This document shows positions 57,521 to 64,000 of a stretch of DNA of 64,000 bases, piece by piece (position 1 is the first letter of the stretch; the number at the start of each line of letters is the position of its first letter). Under the pieces are notes generated by a model. It saw nothing but the letters and a program-made list of their open reading frames with translations, did not search any database and was not told where the DNA came from. The stretch is from Voacanga thouarsii (taxonomy: Eukaryota; Streptophyta; Magnoliopsida; Gentianales; Apocynaceae). Location: NCBI GenBank assembly GCA_026120185.1, contig JANUWF010001824.1, positions 1,214,680 through 1,278,679 of the forward strand, written 5' to 3'. Position numbers and translations under genes: made by a program.

Positions 57521-57772
57521 CAACTCTTGTTGCTATTTCTACTAGAAAAATTATTCCCTATTCATTCCACAAGCTATCTCCTTATTTTCACCTCGGGCAA
57601 AAATTACCATTTTGCCCCTCTCACACATCACTCACCAACAAGACTTCAAGATAGTAAAAATCAAATTCAAAGCACATAGAAATCATATGAAAACATATTT
57701 AATCATGAAATAAAGCATGATATGCATCCCAACCCCCTTACTCTAAGGTTGGTCTTGACTGGGGTTTTCACA

Positions 57773-57788
57773 TCCTCCCCTCCTTAGA
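57773..57788 (-). other. G2 polypurine tract
   Basis: On the minus strand TCTAAGGAGGGGAGGA lies directly before the LTR start TGTGAAAACCCC. Confidence 0.9.
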
Positions 57789-57990
57789 AGAATTTCGTCC
57801 CGAAATTTAAGCATACTTCTATTTCAGCTCGGGATACTTCCACTTAACCCATTCTTCCGATTCCCATGTAGCATCCTGCGTGCCATGGTGCTCCCACTGA
57901 ATCTTAACCATTGGTATCTCGCTTATTCCGGAGGGTTTTGACACTGCGGTCCAATATCCGAACAGGCTTTTCCACGTAGCTCAAGTCTGG
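57789..57990 (-). pseudogene. G2 chromodomain (frameshifted)
   Basis: After KPVRILDRSVKTLRNK in the integrase frame, a one-base insertion at about 57915 shifts the frame. In the shifted frame one reads IPMVKIQWEHHG and then WESEEWVKWKYPELK with a stop near 57810. The aromatic positions and E-rich end are those of the gypsy chromodomain, which guides integration to heterochromatin. The main frame ends at 57904 instead. Confidence 0.82.
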
Positions 57991-58530
57991 CTGCAACACT
58001 AACGGTTCCTCATTCAACACGTGACCGGGATCCGCATTACACTTCTTCAACTGTGACACATGGAACACGTCATGGATACCCGTCAACCCATCCGGTAGGT
58101 CCAACCGGTACGCTACTGGTCCGATTCTTTCCTTAATAAAAAACGGCCCCAAATATCTCGGATTCAATTTTCCACCATTCGGATGCTTCACAATCCCCCG
58201 GTTGGGTGATAGCTTCAAAAACACACGGTCCTTGACTTGAAATTCCAATTCCCTCCTCCGGTTGTCCGCATAACTCTTTTGCCGGCTCTGAGCCGCCTTT
58301 AACCTTTCTCGAATTAGCTTCACCTTATCCAACATCTCTTGCACACAAACCTCTCCGATTTTGCTCACGTGTCCATCTTCTGTCCAACTCCAATACAACG
58401 GCACTTGACACTTGTGCCCATACAAAGCCTCGTAAGGTGCCATCCTGATCGAGGCCTGATAGCTGTTGTTATAAGATAATTCCGCGTAAGGTACGCATTC
58501 TATCCACTTGTCCCCAAAATCCAGTAACAC
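57904..58530 (-). pseudogene. G2 integrase C-terminal part
   Basis: 208 codons: YAELSYNNSYQASIRMAPYE, ALYGHKCQVPLYWSW, then GDKV-type region FQVKDRVFLKLSPNRGIV, LNPRYLGPFFIKERIG, and LPDGLTGIHDVFHVSQLKKC. This is the typical gypsy GPY/F part between integrase core and chromodomain. It is joined to the core by a frameshift near 58520. Confidence 0.86.
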
Positions 58531-58981
58531 GTGCCCTCAACATATCTTCTAATATTTGGATTACCCTTTCTGATCGCCCATCGATCCGCGGATGCGCCGT
58601 CGTACTGAACTTCAAATTCGATCCCATTGCTTCCTGGAACTTTCCCCAAAAATGAGAAGTAAACCTCGGGTCTCAGTCTGACACTATGCTCGAAGGTACT
58701 CCATGGAGTCGGGCTATTTCTCGAACATATGTCTGAGCCAGCTTCTCCATGGAGTCCCTTACGTTTACCGGGATAAAGTGGGCTGACTTGGTCAGTCGAT
58801 CCACTACTACCCATATGGCGTCCTTCTGAGTCTTTGACATAGGGAGTCCGGTGACGAAATCCATAGTCACCTCCTCCCACTTCCATTCTGGCACTGGTAA
58901 CGGCTGCAATAGTCCCGCTGACTTCTTATGCTCTGCTTTAACTTTCTGGCAGGTGAGACAGGTCGATACGTACTTGACCAC
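58500..58981 (-). pseudogene. G2 integrase core
   Basis: The frame 58673-58981 reads [16 protein letters not shown] (end of the zinc-binding HHCC part), then VTMDFVTGLP with the first catalytic Asp, VVDRLTKSAHFIPV, and LHGVPSSIVSD with the second Asp. A TGA follows immediately, where the family has an Arg codon (CGA to TGA). Beyond it the core continues to TDG.SER with the Glu near 58585, read in a neighbouring frame. Confidence 0.86.
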
Positions 58982-60065
58982 ATCTCACTTCATTCCGGGC
59001 CACCAGTATGCTCTCTTCAAATCTTGATACATCTTGACCTCTCCCGGATGAATTGCGTACTTGCTCTTGTGTGCCTCTTCCAAAATTCTCGACCCTTAGT
59101 TGTTGCTCCCCGGTACACACAATCGATCTCTCGAAATGGAAAACTCCCGCCTCGTCCCGACGGAATTCGCTAGTCGGTCGCTTAAGCTCCTTATCCTTAA
59201 AAATTTGAAACTCGGCGTTGCTTCGCCGAGCTTCCACTATTTCTTGCTTCAAGTCCGGCACCAACTTCAAGTTGCTGATAGCAATCGCTTTGTCTCGCAC
59301 TTCCGTCCTTCTGTCCAATACGTCCTGGACCACTTGCATTTCTTGCACCTTTAGCCTAGCCATCCCAACTTTTCTGCTTAGGGCGTCTGCCACAACGTTA
59401 GCCTTCCCGAGATGGTAGTTGATCGGGCAACGGTATTCTTCCAAGAATTCCACCCACCTTCGTTGCCTCAAGTTCAAATCCTTCTGAGTGAAGATATACT
59501 TCAGGCTCTTATGGTCGGTGAACACCTCGTACTCGGCTCCATACAAGTAGTGTCGCCATTTCTTTAGGGCGAACACTATAGCCGCCAGCTCCAAGTCGTG
59601 AGTAGGGTAGTTCACTTCATGCGGTCGCAACTTCCGTGATGCATAGGCAATCACTTTCCGGTCTTGCATCAACACCGCTCCCAGTCCTTCTTTCGAAGCG
59701 TCGGTGTACAGTGCGTAAGATTTGCCTTCCTCTGGTAGACTCAATACCAGTGTTGTCATTAGTCTCTTCTTTAGTTCTTGGAAGCTTTTCTCGCATTTCT
59801 CGTTCCATACAAACGGAACATCCTTTCTCAACAAACGGGTCATTGGCGATGCGAGTGTCGAGAATCCCTTGATAAACCTTCGGTAGTATCCCGCCAAACC
59901 CAAGAAACTCCGGATCTCGGTAATATTCTCCGGCTGCTTCCAGTCTGATACCGCTTCCACCTTGGCCGGATCTACCTTAATTCCCTCCTTAGTCACCACA
60001 TGACCAAGGAATGCCACACTGTCCAACCAGAATTCGCACTTGCTGAACTTCGCATACAGCTTGTG
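58982..60065 (-). pseudogene. G2 RNase H and start of integrase
   Basis: The frame 58938-60026 (362 codons) has [20 protein letters not shown] (RT thumb), [13 protein letters not shown], then RNase H with [13 protein letters not shown] (Asp), [20 protein letters not shown] (Glu), and [11 protein letters not shown] (Asp). It closes with [14 protein letters not shown]. Toward the end (about 59110) the frame slips, and the integrase zinc-binding region is read wrongly as [15 protein letters not shown]; the correct pattern lies in another frame. Confidence 0.86.
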
Positions 60066-60701
60066 CTACCCCAATTTTTCCAACACGAGCCTCAGATGCT
60101 CCGCATGCTCCTCCGGACTCTTGGAATAGATCAAAGTATCGTCGATGAATACTACTACAAACTTGTCCAGGTAAGGCCGGAATACTCGGTGCATCAGGTC
60201 CATGAATACTGCTGGAGCGTTAGTCACCCCGAACGGCATTACTAAAAACTCGTAATGTCCATATCGGGTGTTGAAGGCTGTCTTGGGGATATCTTCCTCT
60301 CCTATCCGCACTTGGTAATATTCTTGTCTCAGATCCAACTTGGAATAGCAACTGGATCCTTGCAGCTGATCGAATAGCTCGTCAATCAACGGAAGAGGAT
60401 ACTTGTTCTTAATCGTCAAATTGTTCAGCCCTCGGTAGTCGATGCATAGCCTCAAGGTCCCGTCCTTCTTCTTTACAAATAGCATAGGCGCTCCCCAGGG
60501 CGACGTGCTTGGTCTAATATAGCCTTGGCCAACGAGCTCCTCTAGTTGCTCTTTCAACTCTTTCAACTCTGTCGGCGCCATCCGATACGGAGTCCGTGAT
60601 ACTGGTTCCGCTCTGGGAACTAAGTCGATAGTGAACTCCACTTCTCGACTAGGAGGTAGAGAATCAAGCTCCGCTGGAAATACATCGGGAAAATCCTTCA
60701 C
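60066..60701 (-). pseudogene. G2 reverse transcriptase
   Basis: 211 codons: [51 protein letters not shown], then [30 protein letters not shown] (catalytic Asp), [19 protein letters not shown], and [11 protein letters not shown] (catalytic DD; FIDD/YIDD type). A TAG at 60066-60068 ends the frame inside the thumb, just before [10 protein letters not shown]. Key residues are kept. Confidence 0.9.
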
Positions 60702-61330
60702 TACTTCCGTGTCCTCCAGAGTACACGGTCCTTAGGCTTGTTCATCACGTAAGCCAGGCAACCTTTACAACCTTGCCTCAATAATTTTCGAGCCTTAGCC
60801 CCTGCAATCAAGTACTTCAACTCTTTCACCCTCGTTCCATCGAATTCTAACACATCACAGCCCGGTCTGACAAACTGAACTGTCTTACTCTTGCAGTCTA
60901 CCCTAGCCCCATGCTTGGCTAACCAGTCCATCCCTAAATTAAGTCATAGTCTTCAATGTCCAATATAATCAAATCTCCCTCCAGATTTTCTCTCCCCACC
61001 TTAACCTTACAATCCCTCACATATCGATCCGCTTGCACCACCTTCCCCAAAGGGGTGCTTACTTCTAAAATGAAAGGTAGCTCCACACCATCCCAACCCA
61101 AATGACATGCACATAACTTGTTTATACAGGAATGAGTAGAGCCAGGGTCAATCAAAGCATTAACGGGTCGTCCTTGAATAGTGAACGTACCTTCCACCAC
61201 CGCGGCATCGGCCCCAACTTCCTCTCTGTTGAGAGCGAATACCGTGGCCTTCACTTGTGGCTTCGGCGCTCCACCTCCGACTGCTCCCATGGCTTTGGCC
61301 CAATTGGGTCCCGGGTTCTGAGCCGGGTTT
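60701..61330 (-). pseudogene. G2 protease and protease-RT linker
   Basis: The frame 60934-61290 contains VNALIDPGSTHSCI, the retropepsin active-site Asp in the D-P/S-G form common in plant gypsy elements, then LGKVVQADRYVRDCKV and ILDIEDYDLI. After a shift the linker MDWLAKHGARVDCKSKTVQF and GTRVKELKYLIAGAKARKLL (60701-60931) follows, and another shift leads into RT. The pattern is complete but split by two shifts. Confidence 0.84.
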
Positions 61331-61339
61331 CCCTGCTCG

Positions 61340-62390
61340 ACTCGATGCAGCTTAGGGCAGGTATTCCTCAGGTGGTTCGGGTCACCACAGTGGTAGCACT
61401 TCTTATCTCTTCCCTTGGACCAGCAATTCCTCTCGGTGTGGCCTTTCCTTCCACACTGCCTGCAGGACGGAAGGTTCGGTGCAGGTCTAGCCGGTGCTGT
61501 CCGGGTTTTCTTTTCCTGGTTCTCGCTGCAGATGATTTGCGGTGGCGCTTGTGGGATTGCCGCCTCGGAAAGTGTCCCCGTGGTTGTCTCGGCGGTTGGA
61601 AGGGCTTGGCCGCCATCCCGCTCGCGGTCTTCATTCTCTCGTACGAGTAGCAGCGTCCACCGCCCCCGAGTAAGTTGTCGGTGGAGCAGATGCCAAAGCT
61701 CTCCTCGCCTCCGGTCTTAGCCCCTCGACGAACCGCCTCGTCCGGTTCTCGCTCGGTGTCGACCAGCCTTCGGCAGTATTTCGACAACCGCGTGAATCGA
61801 GCCGCGTATTGAGCCACGTACATGCTCCCCGCCTCGTATTCTCGAAATTCGTCCTCCCGTTTCTCTACAATCCACCGAGGGATGTACTCCGCCCCGAAGG
61901 ATTCAACGAAGTTGGACCACGTCCATTCTTGCTCATCCATTACCCAGTCCTCTTGGACCCGCCGCCACCACGCCCGAGCTGGTCCTCTCAACCGAAAAGC
62001 CGCAAACTTAACCATCCGCTCCTCCGAATACCGGAGCGTTGCGAAGATGTCCTCCATTTGCTCGACCCACCGCTCGACCTTCCGGTCTTGTTCCGCTTCT
62101 CCCATAAAGATAGGCGGTTGGAATTTCAAGAACTTCTCCAACGCCTCATCTTCCCCTCTAGGGTGCCTCCGCTCGGTTAGCGTCTCGAAGAATGTCGGCC
62201 ACTTTGCTGAGTGTCTGACCCATTGACCCATCTACCGGGGCATCAGACCCCATGCCCATCGCGGGATCACTTTGCCCGTCACCCTGATGGGGTGATTGCA
62301 TCTGTTCCGGTTCAACTTCCGGTGCTACCCGGTCTACCTCTCGGAGTTCTTCCGGTAGGAAGGAACCGCACGTCTCTTGGGTGCCATTCT
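61340..62390 (-). pseudogene. G2 Gag
   Basis: The retrotransposon gag domain is clear in 61755-62150: FLKFQPPIFMGEAEQDRKVE, FAAFRLRGPARAWWRRVQ, WSNFVESFGAEYIPRWI, and EYEAGSMYVAQYAARFTRLS. Two CCHC knuckles follow in another frame: CRQCGRKGHTERNC (61422-61464) and CYHCGDPNHLRNTC (61357-61398). The true start is probably MAPKRRAVPS at about 62384, in which frame one reads EPEQMQSPHQGDGQSDPAMG before a shift near 62170. At least three frameshifts occur. Confidence 0.85.
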
Positions 62391-62643
62391 ATACCATACC
62401 CCAAATGTTAAATGTATGCGCTCAAGTATCAAATCATTTTAGTGGTGTATGCATACATAGCCAAGTATGAGTAGAAAGAAGTCGATGCAACTTATTTAAA
62501 GGATTGCTCATAAATTTCGATTTCAAAAATTAACTTGCATAATTTCAAAATTTGATAAAAATGAACTTTAAGAAGTCTTAACATCTCAATTCATGAAAAG
62601 CTGTAAATAAACAAACATCCAAATCAAAATGACTCCTAGCTCT
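62391..62643 (-). other. G2 region between leader ORF and gag
   Basis: About 250 bases of AT-rich non-coding sequence. No motif was identified. Confidence 0.5.
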
Positions 62644-63134
62644 CTATTCCTCATCGGAATCCTCATCATCTCGCCTCATATATCCAACCTCCGGTGTTTT
62701 TAGAGAAATCCACCCCCTCCCCGCTAGCAAATCCCTCCATAGGCTCCTTCCCAGGGCGCCTAGAACTCTCCCCGCCTCAACTCGACCGAAGGGAGGAATA
62801 AAGGAAGGTCTAGGTGGAGACTCATAGTCTATCTCCCCGGGTCATCACTAGTCGCCGCTAAATCCACCTCGGGATTAGGAGGGTGGGGTTCAGTGCTCCA
62901 CTATCATAACATCATCCTCACCGTCGAGCTTATATCTATCACCGAGATTGGAGGTGGTTCAAGGATCCGGACCTCGTCCTCACCGCTATCCTCCATCAAG
63001 TCAAGCTCATCATCACTATTACCCTCCATAGGGATATCTTCGACATCATTGTTATCCTCTATAGGAACAACCGTCCGAGGGGCAGGCTGGGAACCGGAAG
63101 GTCCTCCTGGTCTAGTTAGTAAGGTGGGTGCCAC
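62644..63134 (-). pseudogene. Acidic leader ORF of G2 (upstream of gag)
   Basis: The ATG at 63134 (MAPTLLTRPGGPSG) opens a frame of 76 codons rich in Asp and Glu (DNNDVEDIPMEGNSDDELD, MEDSGEDEV). After stops at ~62904, acidic and proline-rich coding-like sequence goes on in other frames (EPHPPNPEVDLAATSDD, then EIDYESPPRPSFIPPFG) and ends MRRDDEDSDEE-stop at 62644. It looks like a ~160-residue protein gene broken by about three shifts. No family recognised; most chromoviruses go directly from PBS to gag. Confidence 0.5.
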
Positions 63135-63255
63135 CGCCGCCCTTTCTCGGCTGTCCTAAGTAGTCTAACCATCCAACAGCATCAATAAAATAGGTTAGAT
63201 AAGATTTAAACTTAAATAAATAAATCATATATCATAAATATTTGTCTATAACCTA

Positions 63256-63270
63256 GTCTCTGATACCACT
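63256..63270 (-). other. G2 primer-binding site
   Basis: On the minus strand AGTGGTATCAGAGAC immediately follows the 5' LTR end GGTGTTACA. Initiator tRNA-Met type. Confidence 0.9.
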
Positions 63271-64000
63271 TGTAACACCCCGGAAAACCTAGGCCCGCCA
63301 GGGCCGGGGATGTCGCCCCGTCCAAAGGACAAGGGGTCTTTATAACTAGGTCACACAAAAAAAAAATTACTGGAATAAATAATACTCAAGCTAAAAGAAT
63401 TTATTACAACCCAAAAATACTTCAACAGTACATCCATGATATTCCAAAAGAAAAACCATAATTAAAATCATCCACACTCGTCTCCCAAAGCAGTACATAA
63501 AATCAAAAACACATTCTCTTCCAAGGTAGCTACTCACCCACAACAGGATCAACCTCGAAATCATGATAAAATGTGGTGAGACAGAAATCTCGATAAGTCC
63601 GTGTGTGCTTTGGGTATTTAGCAGAAATCAGCTTCGTGGATGCAAAGTGTGAAATCTTTATAAGAGAAACGTTGGCAAGCAATAAACATCAATCAAAAGC
63701 AAGAGTGGTGTTTTGGCTCTTCTAGCCATACATAAGTAATGAAATCAACCACTCGAAAGAAAGGGATATGGGTTACCACACTTTGGGCCCCATAACCGGT
63801 CGTAATGCCTAACACGTTGTGCGGATCGACAAAAGTAGGTGATCGGCCTACTGGGCAAGATACTCCTCCTTCTCTATACCCAAACAACCACCGGGTGTCC
63901 ATTCCGGCAAAAACACAAGTCACTTGATCGAAACAAAATAAACCGCTAGCTCGGACCGGCACGACACACTCGGAACCGGCATCTTATCCGGAAGGACTCA
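63271..64000 (-). repeat. G2 5' LTR (partial)
   Basis: It matches 53568-54300 with few differences: short indels (CAGAAACAGTTCG against CAGAAATCAGCTTCG) and single changes. It continues beyond the window. Confidence 0.92.

Larger units (their letters stand above)
53568..57772 (-). repeat. G2 3' LTR (4.2 kb)
   Basis: On the plus strand it starts TGTAACACCCCGG and ends GGTTTTCACA, unusually long for an LTR. It contains microsatellites at 55768-55803 and 56101-56119, and a tRNA-like box pair at 57463-57517. Frames within it (for example 53987-54229, 56532-56882) are not supported as genes. Confidence 0.9.
53568..64000 (-). mobile_element. G2: Tekay/Del-like chromovirus (minus strand, runs off right edge)
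   Basis: 3' LTR 53568-57772, polypurine tract 57773-57788, then on the minus strand chromodomain-integrase-RNase H-RT-protease-gag back to the PBS at 63256-63270, and the 5' LTR from 63271 beyond the window. RT before integrase is the gypsy order, and the chromodomain with iMet PBS and long LTR fits Tekay/Del. The first 730 bp of the two LTRs are very similar, so insertion is recent. Many frameshifts and stops exist in the coding region. Confidence 0.9.

Noticed and set aside
57440..57530. A complete tRNA gene in the G2 LTR
   Set aside because: Only A- and B-box-like words are seen; the acceptor stem and anticodon arm do not pair by eye, so only a tRNA-like element is reported.
58500..58886. 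128-codon frame starting MEVGGGDYGF as a gene of its own
   Set aside because: It is a neighbouring-frame reading of the G2 integrase core; only its end overlaps sequence of the real frame after a shift.

Overview
The window looks like plant nuclear heterochromatin, probably from a eudicot with a large repeat-rich genome. It is made almost entirely of nested LTR retrotransposons plus one gene-capturing Helitron. The evidence is Ty1/copia and Ty3/gypsy coding domains, primer-binding sites for initiator tRNA-Met, a plant-specific 'putative plant transposon' domain, and captured exons of typical plant nuclear genes with GT..AG introns. I see no intact host gene, rRNA, tRNA gene or CRISPR array. 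The species cannot be named from sequence alone.

Left part (1-36055). A minus-strand copia LTR (family 'CopA', element running off the left edge) is followed by a decayed gypsy pol remnant (1894-3490). Then comes a gypsy-type, apparently non-autonomous element 'G1' arranged LTR-internal-LTR-internal-LTR (3820-36055). G1 encodes a plant-transposon domain protein instead of a recognisable pol. Its first LTR carries a CopA solo LTR, which itself carries a second CopA solo LTR, each with a target-site duplication. Its second internal copy carries a nearly full CopA element (16137-34850), whose 5' LTR was in turn split by a younger copia element 'CopB' (17042-26877, minus strand, TSD TCATG). A deletion at about 34850 fused the CopA 3' LTR to the third G1 LTR.

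Middle (36056-53567). AT-rich decayed DNA holds a ~117-bp tandem repeat into which an 8.17-kb Helitron (38961-47131) inserted exactly between A and T. The Helitron carries same-strand, intron-containing fragments of five unrelated genes: a bromodomain protein, a serine carboxypeptidase-like protein, a Myb-type factor, a chloroplast-type inorganic pyrophosphatase and a GNAT/PHD-type protein. Further right is a small non-coding LTR element with ~770-bp LTRs (50572-52593).

Right part (53568-64000). A minus-strand Tekay/Del-like chromovirus 'G2' with 4.2-kb LTRs has gag, protease, RT, RNase H, integrase and chromodomain, all present but broken. Its 5' LTR runs off the right edge.

The most interesting points are the five-gene Helitron and, in CopB, a predicted leader intron that would join a 42-codon basic peptide encoded in the LTR in frame to Gag while removing the primer-binding site. 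Further leads are an acidic leader ORF in G2, a Pol III tRNA-like box pair in the G2 LTR, and self-complementary GGCGCC repeats in two element leaders or LTRs.
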